NCBI RefSeq assembly: GCF_003945595.2
Contig: NW_024104619.1
Span: 310,001 to 374,000 of the forward strand
DNA length: 64,000 nucleotides
Source of the DNA: Pipra filicauda
Lineage: Eukaryota > Chordata > Aves > Passeriformes > Pipridae
Direction: 5' to 3'
A program made the translations under genes and the position numbers. The number at the start of each line of letters is the position of its first letter. Position 1 is the stretch's first letter. A model generated the notes under the pieces. It ran no database searches, was not told where the DNA came from, and saw only the letters and a program-made list of their open reading frames with translations. Below, in pieces: positions 11,576 through 24,585 of this stretch.

Positions 11576-13681
11576 AATTCTGTACTGTTGGAACTGCAGC
11601 ATCAATTTTGACCCATTCATATAGTACAAATAGTACATAATAATTAGAAATATAGAAATATAGAATTTGTAAAGAATATTTACAGTAACTCTGATAGAAA
11701 TATTGTAGTTAGACTGAACAAGAAATAAGACAGCTGAAGTAGAAACCAGATCCTCTTCAGAAGGAGCAGTTGGTTTGGTCCAACAGTTATGATCTAAGGA
11801 CTTAACTTTTAGTTAGGTTTATTCACTGAGAAACCCAGAGTATATGCTATGAATACTGCCATGATTACTATGTAACTAAGACAACCAAAACCCAGATTCA
11901 GATATATAACTTCAGCAGGAAACATCAATGTTACTATAAAAAAAAAATCAAGATAAAAAGGTTCCATTCAATTTACTAAATTCTTCTTAGCTGTTTTATA
12001 AGAGTTTCATAATGAGTTCATAGTGAATTGATACATACAAACACTAATTTAATTTTTAAAATAGGAAGAAAATCAAACATAGCATCAAACATATGTGATG
12101 CATGAAAATCATCACAAGAATTAGGAATCATAAAATGAAAGCAATTTCAGTTATCCAATACTCATCTTCTGATCTTTTGTTATACATTAGCTAAAATGTA
12201 CTGAGAGTGTGCAGTAAATCCAATCAAAGAGCAGCAATAGAAAGCCTGGAAGATTAATTAGATTTTCAAATTGAGTCCCAAAATTCAGTTTCTAAAGAAA
12301 GCAAGGTATTCTTTTGACTCACATTTCTTTTTTGCTCATGCTGCATGAATTCCTCAATGTAGCTTGTTGTTATTTTAAACTAATAATTTCATATAGTTCC
12401 TTTTTGCTAAATATAAGAAATTGTAAACAAATTAATATAACTTTCATTCACTGTACTTTCATTTAATACTAAAATAGAGAGACCAGAAAGGCAAGACTTC
12501 CTGAAGTTATGCTGCCCTGAACAAGAGGATGGATAGACTACAGCAACGGAAAACTAATACTTTAATGAAGTTATTGACTACTTATGTTTCACAATAAAAT
12601 GATCTACTGGAGAAATAAGAAAAATGTATTAGCTTTGGCAGATTTACATCAGAATATTAAGAACTGTCTTTAAAAATGTTTCTCTATGAATTTTGGGAAA
12701 ACTTTTAGGCGTACCAGTTTCTGTCTTTATTCAATTGATCGTCTTAACAAAAAGAAGGAAAAAAAGTGAACAAAGAAATTCAAACCAGTTATCAGAGGAA
12801 TGATAAAAGTAGACTGAACATTGTGGGCAATAGCAGTACATTGTAACAATGTAATTTCCCATAATTATTTTTTTTATTAGCATGTAATGAAGTAAGGAGT
12901 AAATATTGGTAAGGTAGGTAGTTATGTCCATTGGTGCTACTGTAAATCATCCCTAGTGCATTACCTCTTCCATGTTTTTTCTCTATTTCTTTAGATATCT
13001 AATGTTGATAGATATTATTTCATGTTTTCTTGCAGCTGACTAAAAAGATCTTCTAAATTTTAAGAGTGATGATGAAGGTGGGCATGAATTTCCTGATCTT
13101 ATGCCTTTGAAAGTTCCAATTAATCATCATATTTGAAAAAATTGAAAACTGTTTTCATGTATTTTATTAAGCTACTGTAACACTCACTGGAATTTCAGAC
13201 TTAGTCTTTTGGACTCTCATTTAAGAATATGTACTACCAACAGTTCTGAGCTCATCTTCTTTTCTTGTGCATTATCAGAAGATAGATGTGTGGTGTCTTT
13301 ATCTCAATCCTTTCCATGCACATAAATAATATGTTGTCAGCTTTATTTTATTTAAGCATTATTAATAAGTGGCAACCTTTGTTGCAATATATTGCTTTGT
13401 AAATGATACAGACTGGGTATTCATTCACACCAGGAATGGGCCTCAGTCTTGAACTGTTGAGCATAGAAGTGTGTCCTATGGAACACTGGTGTTCAAGAGG
13501 CAAGTTCTGAGTTCGTGGCTGGTTTAGAGGATGAATAGTAAATACATGTTAACAATATGCTTTTCCATTCTTTTGGGTTGTATATTTTTAGATACAAACT
13601 TTTTTGCTCAAAAGGAACTTTTTTTTTTCCTTTAAATAATTATTTATTGTGTTGATACTAAACTGTACCTGAATTTGATTC
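11576..13681. other. AT-rich non-coding stretch
   Basis: No element, exon or RNA gene recognised. There are many TAATTA-type words and short A/T runs. The small open frame at 12731-12931 is not convincing. Confidence 0.55.
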
Positions 13682-14050
13682 ACAGAGTTAGAGAGTCAGA
13701 GAATGGTTCTTGGAAAGGGTTTTTGGAAGTCATCTGGTCCAATCCCCCTGCTCAAACAGAGCCATCTACAGTCCATTGTTCAGGATTGTGTCCAGATAGC
13801 TTCTGACTGTCACCGAGGATGGAGACTGCAACCTCACTGGGCACCCTGTGACAGTGCTCAGTCAGCCACAGAGTAAACAAACGTTTCCTGATGTTCACAC
13901 GCAGCTTCCCATGAATCATTTTGTGCTCATTGCCTCTTGTCCTGTCACTGGGCACACTGAGAACAGCCAGATCTCTCCTCTTTGCATTGTCCCTTTAGGT
14001 ACAAGATCCCTTGGAGCCTTCCCTTCTATTACCTAAGCAGTCCAAGCTGT
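13682..14050 (-). mobile_element. CR1 LINE 3' end, antisense
   Basis: The plus strand shows the reversed CR1 end: a decayed tail 'acagagttagagagtcagag', then 'tcatctggtccaatccccc', 'acctcactgggcaccctgtg', 'ttgcctcttgtcctgtcact' and 'gagccttcccttctatta'. The order matches the antisense 3' UTR and the end of ORF2. It is related to the copies at 3783, 39686 and 63609 but more diverged. Open frames of 62-67 codons on both strands are by-products. Confidence 0.88.
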
Positions 14051-14869
14051 TTAGCTGTTTTTTACCTTTCAGGATACTGCATTCAGACACTTCCAAAGTC
14101 TTTTTTACTTCTAGTTCAAAGTCACAAAAATATTTTTGCCATCTGAAACTAATTACTTAAGACTTTCATGCTTCCATTTACGCACATAATATTAATAATA
14201 CTTTATGAGTCTTTATATCTATTTGAATTTTGTACAATCAAAATGGAGGCTGCTCAAACAATTTCCCATCACAAATGAAAATCTCGCAACCACGTTACAA
14301 ATCCACCTTCACTTCAATCCTTCTACTGCAGGATATTAATTTCATGATCATATAATTTACCTTTGTGACTGGGTCTCCTGATTGCATGTCTGCTACTGCA
14401 TATTTAGTGACGTTTCTTAGCTACTCTACACTGAACTTCAAAGGTTTCCTCTAAAGTCAACACAAAAAATGGATCTGTCCAAAATGCAAATAATTTTTTC
14501 TTTACTTTAACCTCAAAGTTTTTATTTATGTATTTATTTAAGAAATTCATAAAATAAATATGACGTGTTTAATCTGCAAGGCAGGGGAGGAAACAAACCA
14601 AACAAGGTTTCTATGGCACCTGTCAGGAAGTGAAATGCTCTCAGTATCGCAAAAAATATGGATTTAAAAAAAGCTCTTTGCTCAGAAAATACATGAGACC
14701 ATATGTGTTGTCTACAACTGTGACATCCAAAATGTCATCTGAAGTGACTGGCTTACTCCCAGTATTATTTCAGACTATGCTGGCAAGCTTGTTTGTTTTT
14801 CCTTACAGGTGTTCTCCTTTCTGTTATACACTACAGGTGTAGCGGTCAGTGCCTCGAAGACCCAATGAA
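14051..14869. other. Non-coding stretch upstream of a sense CR1
   Basis: AT-rich, with 'tttatttatgtatttattta' near 14520. Nothing else recognised. The open frame at 14630-14842 has no motif. Confidence 0.5.
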
Positions 14870-15863
14870 CCTCAATGACAAGTGGTGTCCCTCAGGGGTC
14901 CATATGGAACCAGTGTTGTTTAATATCTTCATTAATGACACAGATGAAGGGATTAAACGCATCCTCAGCAGGTTTGCAGATGCCACCAAGCTGAGTGGTG
15001 CAGTGACACACCTGAAGGACTGGATGCCATCCAGAGGGACTTGGACAAGCTCGAGAAGTGGCCCACGGGAATCTCATGGGGTTTAACAAGACCAAGTCCA
15101 AGGTGCTGCATCTGGGTCAGGGCAACTCTCAGTACCGATCCAGGCTGGGGGATGAACAGATCCAGAGCAACCCTGCTGAGAAGGACTTGGGGGTGCTGGT
15201 GGGTGAGAGGCTGGACATGACCCAGCCATGTGCACTGGGAGTCCAGAAACCCCCCCGTGTCCTGGGCTGCATCCAAAGCAGTGTGGGCAGCAGGGGAGGG
15301 AGGGGATTCTGCCCCTCTCCTCTGCTCTGGTGAGACCCCACCTGCAGTGCTGCCTCCAGCTCTGGGGTCCCCAGCACAGCAAGGACATGGACCTGTTGGA
15401 GTGAGTCCAGAGGAGGCCACCAAGATGATCAGAGGGATGGAGAACCTCTGCTATGAGGAAAGGTTGAGAGAATTGGGCTTGTTCAGCTGAAGAAGGAAAG
15501 GCTTTGGGATGATCTAATTGTGGCCTTCCAGTACTTGAAGGGAGCTGAAAAGAAAGATGGAGAGAAACTATTTATAAGGGCAGGACAAGGGGGAGTGGCT
15601 TTGAACTGAAAGTTAGCAGGTTTAGATTAGCTCTGAGGAAGAAATTCTTCTCTGTGAGGGTAGTGAGGCACTGGCACAGGTTTCCCAGAAAAGTTGTGGC
15701 TGCCCCATGCCTGGAAGTGTTTAAGGCCACATTGGATGGGGTTCCAATCAACCCAGTCTAGTGGAAGTTGTCCCTGCCCATGGCAGGATGTTGGAACTAG
15801 ATGATCTTTAATGTCTCTTCCAACTCAAAATATTCTGTGATTCTCTCATTCTATGACTCTTTG
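14870..15863 (+). pseudogene. 5'-truncated CR1 LINE: broken ORF2 reverse-transcriptase end plus 3' UTR and tail
   Basis: One of the two longest CR1 copies. It opens in the RT domain at 'gtggtgtccctcaggggtc' (G-V-P-Q-G). An apparent one-base deletion near 14903 shifts the frame to the one that reads PVLFNIFINDTDEG and then LSRFADATKLSGAV. The catalytic FADD motif is therefore FADA here (14973-14984, codon gcc for the second Asp). Further frame breaks follow through the 'ccaggctgggggatgaacag', 'gtcctgggctgcatccaa' and 'agtccagaggaggccacc' segments. The 3' UTR runs to 'tcttccaactcaaaatattc' and a decayed octamer tail (15832-15863). The C-terminal region shares its subgroup with 55705-56305. Long open frames on the opposite strand (up to 152 codons at 14965-15423) are shadows. 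Confidence 0.95.
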
Positions 15864-16910
15864 ATCCTTTTACAGCCACCAGAATTGTGACTAATTTTAT
15901 AAAAGTCATGACATAGACCATTCATAGTGTGTTTTTTGTTTTTAAATAATTCATTTGTAAATATCAAGTTCTAACAGTTGTGGATATATAGACTGGAATA
16001 TGAAAAGAATAGTTGTTTTTGGAGCAGATTTTAAATTTCTTCTCACTCACATCACTCACTGTTCGTTTAAAGCACTGTAAGAGTGACTTCACAATTTTAG
16101 AGCTCTGCAGAGTCATAGGATGATTTTTTTAAAAATAGTGAGAGCTCTCAAGAAAAACTGAGAAACAATTGTGTGTCTACAGCACATGTCCAACAAGTTC
16201 AGACAACCATCTCCAACACTGCAGATGGTCAAAACATTTCAATTGCAAATTCCATATGCTTGCTAGTTCAAAAAGAGGAAGCAGAGAAAACAGTTCAAAA
16301 GAAACATTGTCATGAACAGGGTTGTGTCATATTCACTGCTTTAACATTTTGAAACAGATTACACAATTCTTTTGAGATAAACCCATTTCATTTCCAAGGT
16401 ATATGCTCTGGAATCCTCATTCCAATTCCTTATACATGTAGGTTTCCAAATAGAAGGAAAATTTGTGCTCTACCCTTAAAAGTGCTATGTAATTGACTGA
16501 GAGCACTCTTCCAGTCTTTTCCTGACACTCCCAATAAATATCTTTTTCCCTGAATCAAGCTGATGTTACCACCTGGCACACTTCACCCCATGTACCAATC
16601 ATGAAAGTTTTGTAAAAATTATCACTGACATAGGCAGAGAGAGAGAAAGTTTAAAGTAGTAGGAATTGAAAAGGAAGAAGCAAATAAGTAAACAAAAAGA
16701 AAAATAGTGCTTATTTTAACCTGAAACAGAATTCAAAAAAGGTTTGTGCTTTCATAGGTTTTTTCAAGATAGCACTTGAGAGTTCTATTATCTTTAAGAA
16801 TAAAAAAAAAAAGTTGAGATAAAGCTTAGGTAAGTCAGAAATGCTGCCCATTATTGAAATCACAAACATTAACATGCAAGTCATGTGATTAAATATATAG
16901 TCCTGTATGT
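15864..16910. other. Non-coding stretch
   Basis: No element or exon recognised. There is an A run near 16801-16812 and a short GA-rich word at 16635-16647. Nothing else stands out. Confidence 0.5.
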
Positions 16911-17125
16911 ATAGAAACATAGAGTCATGGAATGCTTTAGGAGGAAAAGAACCTTAAAGATCATCTCGTTCTCACCCCCCTATTGTGGACAAGGACACCT
17001 TTCACTAGCAGATTGCTCAAAGCCCCATCCTACCTGGCCTTGAACACTTCCAGGGATAGGGCAGCCACAGCTTCTCTGAGCAACCTGTGGCAGAGCCTCA
17101 CCACCTTCAACCTCTTACTGCAAAA
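16911..17125 (-). mobile_element. CR1 LINE 3' end, antisense
   Basis: The plus strand shows the reversed tail 'catagagtcatggaatg', then 'accttaaagatcatctcg', 'acacctttcactagcagatt', 'gctcaaagccccatcctacc', 'aacacttccagggatagggc' and 'ctctgagcaacctgtggcag'. This is the standard antisense CR1 3' UTR in order. About 215 bases remain and no ORF2 sequence is left. Confidence 0.93.
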
Positions 17126-18730
17126 TACTAAAAGTTCTGAACAATCTGAAAAGACTGTGGTTCCATCTCCAACCATCTTTTACTCACCTGGCGTGGATTG
17201 CAATGGGGTTGTTTTGGTTTCAGTTTTCAGCTGCTTGCACTATTACCTTTCATCCTTTTGAGATATGTCAAGAACCCCTAGGAGAAGCAGACGGAAATGA
17301 TTATGTAGGACTCTTGATATTTCAAATGTCAAGAGAAAGAAGAAAAGTTTGAATGTATTATTATGTCTTACTAGTGCACTTCAAATCTCCTCCAGACATT
17401 ACAGCTTAACAAAGTGAACAGTTCAACACACTCTGCCAATGCTTCTCAAGCCTTGTAGGTAAAGATAAAGGTCAGAGAAAGTAAGATCTCAATTATCAAG
17501 GTCTCAATCAATCTCAAAAATCTCCAAGTAATTGAACTAGAGTTACTATTAATTAACAAAATTACAGTGAAACTATAAATGGTTTGCTACCTTCCAGTTA
17601 AGCCTGAGAAAGATTGATTTTTAACTTATAGAGCATGAAACTATTTTTTTTTAATCATGTTTATATATCGTAGTGATCTAGGAAACCAAAAGCACACAAA
17701 GGGTATATTCTCTCTAAAAGGATATTATCTGAACACTCTTCCTGAGATTTTTCAATATGAGTTTGTCATTTCTGATAAAATTTTTCAAACACAATAAAAA
17801 ACCTTGTGAAATCATATTCTGGTTTAGGACTTTTTTTTCAACTTATTTCATATACGATCAGAAAGAGAAGAACAAGAAAGTTGAAAAAGTCTGACTGAAA
17901 AATGCTGCTGTTCATGAAACCACTTCAAAAATTGGGACCTGGTTCTGTTCAATTGTTTCTTTTTGAAAAGAACACACACAAGGAAAACATCAAATAAAAA
18001 CAAAACACAAACAAAAAATCAGTGAAGAAAATTATCTTGAATGTATTGCCTGGGGCAATGATTGAAGTAGTCAAAGTTCTTTCTTTAAAGCAGAGACCCT
18101 TTTTTCTTTTTGGTTGTGTTTATAAATAGACAAGGACTACTCAAAGGATTAGAGACATTACTCAGAAATGTCCTTGAGTTGTCATTTAATGGAGGCAACT
18201 CTAAAATATATTCACTACCTGCTCCCATTAGATTCACTGGGAAGAAGAAGAAAAGGAACTCCCATATGTTGTCAATGTTAAAAAATGAAGGCAGTGCAGT
18301 TATTTCAAAAATTTTATGTAATTATTTTGAATGATGTGAAAGGACTGTTCAGATTTTATTTATAGCAGAGCGACTACTACAGGTAAAGAGGCTCTCAAAA
18401 AAAAAAATCACAACAGACCACTTAAACAAAAGTGAAGCTGTCAGTTTTGTTCTGCAATCAAAGGTAAACAGGGATCTCAATTAACTTCTGGCATTTATAT
18501 GCCTAATTACCCCTCACCATAATTAAAAACATATTCTACAACCTTAAACCCACAGAAGCGATATATGACTGAATTGTGTTGCTGATCCAACCTTACTGAT
18601 TTTAGTTTTGAGTCCAGCATCTTCAAATTGGGATCTGCATTTATTTTCATTCTTGAGCCACAGCCTGAAAACCATTTTCTAAATTTATTTCCCTCAAAAA
18701 TTATGAAAGTCACATTTATACTCTCATTAT
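17126..18730. other. Start of a long element-free block
   Basis: No transposon, exon or RNA gene recognised. Small open frames (18110-18334, 18507-18713) have no motif. This is the first part of a 16.8-kb run without any recognisable mobile element. Confidence 0.55.
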
Positions 18731-18750
18731 AATAGTAATAGTAATAGTAA
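18731..18750. repeat. (AATAGT)n-type short tandem repeat
   Basis: A 20-base tract of alternating AATAGT/AATAGTAAT words, 'aatagtaatagtaatagtaa', about 100 bases before a larger trinucleotide microsatellite. Confidence 0.85.
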
Positions 18751-18846
18751 GGCTGGAACTGATGTATTTATTCATTTGTGAATTATTTCATGTTCTTAAC
18801 ATATTCTGAAAATTTAGAATTAGCAGGAATGAAAGTTTGTTGTTTA

Positions 18847-18906
18847 TAATTATTATTATTATTATGAAGAAGAAAGAAGAAGAAGAAGAAGAAGAAGAAG
18901 AAGAAA
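18847..18906. repeat. Compound (ATT)n-(GAA)n microsatellite
   Basis: An (ATT)n run at 18847-18865 is followed immediately by an uninterrupted purine tract of GAA/AAG units at 18866-18906, with one extra A near 18875. The minus-strand open frame that crosses it (18788-19033) gains its poly-Ser and poly-Ile from this repeat and is not a gene. The homopurine tract could adopt triplex DNA (inference) and is expected to be length-polymorphic. Confidence 0.95.
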
Positions 18907-21900
18907 GGTAGAAAAGGGGGTTCACCTGATTATCCATGTAGAGATTCACTAATGGTCTCTCATTAAAAATGCGAAGAATTTGAGAGGTTGATTCTTCTAG
19001 GAAAACCTCTCTGAAGTAATTGTAACCTGCCAAGTTTTGTCACAGGCATATTTCAAGGGACAATCCGCCTGTAAATCAAACACCGTTAGGGCTCTGATTT
19101 TTTAAATGGATAAGCTGGTTGAATATTTCAGCCTGTGCTTGTGAAACAACAATATAGTAACAATTATTTTAGATCATTAGGCCCTTAAATTTTAAAAAGT
19201 ACTATGTAGGCACCTGAGTAGCAAAGGTTTAATAAAGCAGCTTGAAAGGTCTGACTGTAGTCTCTGAGACAAGCTTTTGAACGCTGTAAAAGACTCAGCT
19301 TGATATCAATTCTCTTTTTTCAACTTTTTTGGATATGGTTTTCTTCCCTAGTAGGGAAAAACAGTTTGGCAATTGCTTAACTCTTAACAAATATTTAAAT
19401 TACAAAGCCCTCACTATGCCCTCTGAATAGGAATGCATTCCTGAAATGGAATTGTTAAGCTCAGTCATTCAGAGACTCCTTTTTTCTTCTTTCTTTTACT
19501 TGTCATTTTTCCTCAGATTAAATTCCATTTGGTGAATGCTGTTAATAAAAGAGAGAGCACTCTTAATTATGTATATTGGTAATAAATAATATTCTTATTC
19601 ATTTTTCCAGACACAGTAGGATAATAGCTGTTTAAAGGGAAGAAGAGTCTGCCAATTTTAGGAGACCAATGAGGCTGGAAAAAAGTCAGTTTAAAAATTA
19701 TATTATAGAGTTGCTAATTTCTCTAAGTGTGAGTTATCATTTGAGAGGAGAAGGGCAGTGAGTTTCCCAACACTGAAATCTTATCTAGTATGAGGATAAC
19801 CCGTTGCCAACAAAGCCATGAATCTGACAATTAAATGAGAACATCTAAAGGAAAATTAATTTCACAAATTAACTCATTTACATGTAAATTTCCAATAACT
19901 ATTTAAATACTACTGTATATACTTGAAGAAAAGAAATATGTTACATCTGAGATAAAAAATCCCTATTTTGCAGTTGATCCCTAAAGGGTAGCTGCACAGA
20001 GATTTGGACTCTCCCAATCCACTTTTATATTGTCCAATGTTTGCATATTTTATTTTTAATCCACTTTTTGGAAGAGTTAGTCAGAATAATTTGTATCTGC
20101 GCTTATTTGCCCAAAGGAAAAAATTAACATTGTAAAACTAATTTTTCCCCACAGAAATCTAAATCTATTATTTGGATACAAAAAAAAAAAATGGTATATT
20201 AATAGAAAAATAGACTGTGCATAAGCCAATCATTTTGTTTACTCTTAAATAGGTAAATATGGGATTGTTAAAAAAAGAATCAAACAAAAACCAACTAACC
20301 AACCAAAAAGAAAAATAAAAAGTCAAACTGAAGCACACAGTTCTTCTGAAAAAGAAGTTTAAAAAAATTCAGTTGTTTTTTTCTAGAAGTTACTGTTCAA
20401 TAAATCCTATGAAAACTCCTGCAATATTTTAGTTCTAAAATTTTTTCTGATTTAGGGAAAACTAGAGAAAAAATTGTTTAAAAACAGGACTTTTTTTACT
20501 TTTTTTAATTAAGTAAGCACTAGTGAAGGAAGGAGTGTTACACGCATAGTGGTTCTGACAAATCATGTGATTCTACGTGATTATGGCATTACATGAATCC
20601 TTCATTGGGATCCAACGATTTTGTATAAATGAGTAAAGAGAGACTGTCACATTTTTCAGTTGTGTAAGCTTGTTTCTCCTACTAGTTAAAAGGTCAAGGG
20701 TGTAAAGTTTCCCTGTTTTCATTATTTTCCCATATATTGTTATATAAACACATGAACATATTTACAACACTTATTTTTATATTTGACCAATTTTTTTCTT
20801 TGTTCCATAAGAAGCAAAATGTACTCATACATCATTCTTAAAACAAACCCCAAGAACTTCAACATTTTTTTTGCTGTTGTTGTTTTGTCTAAGTCAGACA
20901 GACTTAGGAGGCACTTCCTCCTCTTTCAGGAAATGTTTGTTTTCCTTATCCGCCGTATTTTATCACCTCCTGTGCACACTCTTGCTATCTCATCCCAAGT
21001 GCAATGGAGAAACACTCATTCAAACTGTGAAATAATTGGGACCTGTATTTCCCTGATAAGAGTAAAATAAAGACCTTGTAGCTCAGATAATTAAAAACAA
21101 ACTATTTGTTCAGTTCTGAAAAGATTTCAAGATAGTGACTCAAAGCATTAATTTTTCTTCTTGAAATTAAATTTTACTTTTGTCAGTATGAAAAGATTCT
21201 AGTGACTCTTCCAACCTAGCAATTAGAAATGTTAATTTTAGGTCTTGTGGTATTTCCTGTTTTGTCATCTAAATTCTTTTTATCACTGTAGGTAACTCAT
21301 GTACCAGAACTTAAGTTGTACACCCTTCAACAAATGCTTTCAGAGCAGTTTACCCATAGGAAAATAAGTAACCACAAGGTTCCCCTACATGAAAATGACC
21401 CCTTCTTTTCATAAAACATGAGTGTCCCTGAATGAATTTCATTCTTATTATCTCAGCCCAGATTTGAAAGAGAGATAAACAGTAAGTGGTCCGATAGCTA
21501 TAATTTTTTAATGACCTCAGCAGAGAGGGTCTTCATGAGAAATAACATTTATAAATTAACAAAAATTAAGACTCTTTACTCTTACCATGGAGTAGCACAG
21601 CAAGGGGTATGTGTTGGATCAGCTCAGGATCATTCACACCTGAGCTTTTCTGAATGCTCTACAAAGTTAACTGAAGGTCTGGTTTTGAGCATGGAAGAAT
21701 CTGGATTATAAAACAGGGCCAGTTATTTGAAACTTCTGAAAGGCTTTTTGCTTCTTGAAATAGTAATGACAGTTTATGCTCAATTGTTATTTATGTCCAA
21801 GTTAGCAAATTTAGTGATCAGTAAAATCGGTGAAATCAAACAGTGAGGTTTGTTTTGCCAGAAGGGCACCAATAAACTACATATCTCCTAGAGGGGAAAT

Positions 21901-24282
21901 ATGTTCCCAAAGAGGGACATACCAGTGAGACCTAGAGAAGTGTTGATAAATAGGGTGACTGCTTTGGATATTTGAGGTATTTTTGAATAAATCCTATTAA
22001 TTATTCCTGTTAAATAAAACCCTTCCTTGACAAGCAAGCTTTAGTCTGTTGTCTCTTGAAACATGGAAGTCACATCTCATCGGGGATATGTTTCCTCAGA
22101 GGCAAATAGGAAGAGAAATATAAAACTGACAGAGTGAAAAAAGGATACTAGTAGCCCAACCTAAATTAGGAGTCAGCTGACCATCAAGAGTAGAGAAATT
22201 AGTACATATAATCTTTTATTGGAGAAAAGACATTGAATTCAGTACATATATTTTCTGATCTGTAACTTCATCCGTTATATATATGGTATACTTGATATTT
22301 CCTAAAATTAAATTTGCTGAACAGAATCTATTCCTAACCAAATTTCTTCTTAAACTGCATTTATTTAACTTACCCTATAATTTGCAGTAAGGAAAATAAA
22401 CAAAATGAAAGGAAAAGAGATTTTATGGAAATCATTTTTTTTTAAATAATATAATGCATTACAGTTTAGCAAGAATAAATAAAATCTTATGCAAAATTCC
22501 TTTCTTCTTGGAATATGTTTGTTGGGATTTTTTTCTAGAATATGGAACCAAATTTTCAGTACAGAAACAGATTCTGCATCATTTAATAACGATTCACTAG
22601 AACCATCAACCATCAGAGGGTGACAAATTAGGAAACCTAAAGAAACTAAGATGTTTGCAGAATGTGATAATTGACAGAGAAAAGACAGAAGGACACAAAT
22701 TTTTTTATTAGCTGGTAGTTGTGTGTCAACTTTTGGACTGAAAGGGTTTTTTCCCACTGTAAGACTAATTGTGATTCCTTAGGAGTCAAAGTGATTTAAG
22801 AAGAGGAATAAAATATAACATGGCTTGTGCCAGAGAATAAAAAAAAATCTCAGTTGAAAGGGAAAAGGATCTTTAAAAGTAGAAAATATGATTTCTATTA
22901 TGAACAGTGACAAAAATTTTGGCTATTATTTTTAAATAAAATTATTGCAAATTCAATGGGAAAAGAAAGTATCAGACCAGTGAGTCTACAGCCTTAAGTA
23001 CCTTCATAGATCCACAGAGAATCACCAGTAGTGTCTCTATTGTGTAATGATCTATCCTCCTTGGTCTTGAAAGACATTATATTTTCTTCATCAATAAGTA
23101 GTAAATTCAAATATCAAGTTTTAAAAGCAGTGAAATTTAACTGTCTGCACCTGACATCTAAGTTTTTTAGATTTTCAGTGTTTCTTTTGTTCTACCTCTT
23201 GCAAAATTTCCACTTTTTTCTTCTGCCTTTTGTACAAAGACCTTTTATTTATTCATTTTCCACTTTTAATTTTAAACTGTGCGTGGTAACTAATTTTCTT
23301 CAGTGCTACTGACTAGCATCTGACGTTTTGTTCCTTAGACTAATTAATCTCTGAGGTTTAAACAGAGAACAGAGGTTTTTATAAGTCAGGTTTTTTCCCC
23401 CCAGAGACAGTTGTAGGAAGTGGCATATGTCGTATTTTAGTAATTGTACAACAGGCATCAAAATAATTATTTAAAAACTAGAAGATAGCTACAATAAATA
23501 ACAATAAATAACAACTCAATTTTCAACAGGACTCTGAGTTACTCTATGATTTTAAGGTGATCAGGAAGTCATGCATATAAATAATAAAGCAAAATACATG
23601 GTGTAATAAGGATGCTGTGACACTCCTCTCTATTTTATCCCTGTAAATGTGAAGCTGGGATTGCAGCTTGACAGTGGTCCCCTAAGAGAAAGTGGATGGC
23701 AGAGACTGTAGGTTTGATTCCCAGAGAAGTCTACCATAGAGGCATTAGAGACAGAGCAGAGGATGATAGTCTGGCTCTGCAGGGGGCATTTCCCTGTAAG
23801 AAGTCTTTACTTGTACTGGAAGAGTTGTCCCAAAACTACAATTTCTTTGAATAAAAAGTACACTTTTCCCTAGGTTTTTACTGCTTTATTCTAATATAAA
23901 GCTCTTCTGAACTTCTGAGTCTCTGGTCAGACAGAAACTGATATTTCAGCCTCCTGTGATACTACAACGTATTACTTTATTCAAGGTAACATTTCTTTGA
24001 TAAATATTTGTAACTGAGAAATCATTGCTTTCTCAGTGAAAGATTTCTTGGACAACCAACACATGTTCATTGGCAAAGTTATCAATAATAGCATATGACC
24101 TGAAAACTGATAGAAGTCCTTAGATAAGAAGTTATATTTTGATTATGGTTTTGATTTGTTTGAGGTTGAAAATGAAACTACTTCAGGAATAGCAATAATT
24201 GCAATAATCAGGACTTTTTTTTCCTTAAAAATACTGGTTTTTACAAAAACATAGGAAAAGGAAGCTGAAGATTTTATAACAT
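18907..24282. other. Element-free AT-rich non-coding DNA
   Basis: I find no transposon, exon or RNA gene in 5.4 kb. The longest open frame is 130 codons on the minus strand at 22365-22757. It is Leu/Phe/Ser/Asn-rich with no domain, so probably chance. A run of 12 A's lies near 20180. A short duplicated word 'acaataaata' lies at 23491-23512. Some stretches read as moderately complex sequence rather than decayed repeat (for example 19600-19700), but function cannot be judged by eye. Confidence 0.5.
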
Positions 24283-24585
24283 TTGTCAATTTGTCAGTTT
24301 TTGTCACTAGATTTCGCACCATCTTGTACAGACCAACGTACAGACAATATTAAATCTCAACAACTCAAAAAAAAAGACATTAAAATGAATAAATATTGCA
24401 TGAAACCTTGCAAGGTACAAATCACTGAACAGCCAAATCCTTTTATTGTCTACAAAAAGGAAGATATCTTTCTTAGTGCAGATCCTGAAAACTTGAGTGC
24501 AAGTGAAGAAAATAAGATCTCACCTGTGCAGAAAGATTTCTGTGCCAGATTTGTGATGTACCAAAGACAAAACAGGGAGATATGA
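24283..24585 (+). other. 100-codon open frame of uncertain status
   Basis: The open frame starts at an ATG and ends at TGA. Its second half has a mixed, fairly polar composition (for example 'FIVYKKEDIFLSADPENLSA') that looks less like translated AT-rich noise than the other frames in this block. I recognise no domain, no signal peptide and no membrane segment. No promoter, splice sites or neighbouring exons are visible. It may be chance, or part of an unrecognised retrocopy or exon. I lean to chance. Confidence 0.1.

Noticed and set aside
14965..15423. 152-codon antisense open frame with Pro/Gly/Ser-rich composition
   Set aside because: It lies entirely antisense to a CR1 ORF2 end, and similar frames recur antisense to the sister CR1 at 55705. 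It is a shadow of the repeat.
22365..22757. 130-codon minus-strand open frame, the longest outside repeats
   Set aside because: No motif, Leu/Phe/Ser/Asn-rich composition from AT-rich DNA, and no splice or promoter context.
23690..23750. tRNA B-box-like 'ggtttgattcccag' suggesting a tRNA or tRNA-derived SINE
   Set aside because: No convincing A-box, acceptor stem or cloverleaf could be formed around it.
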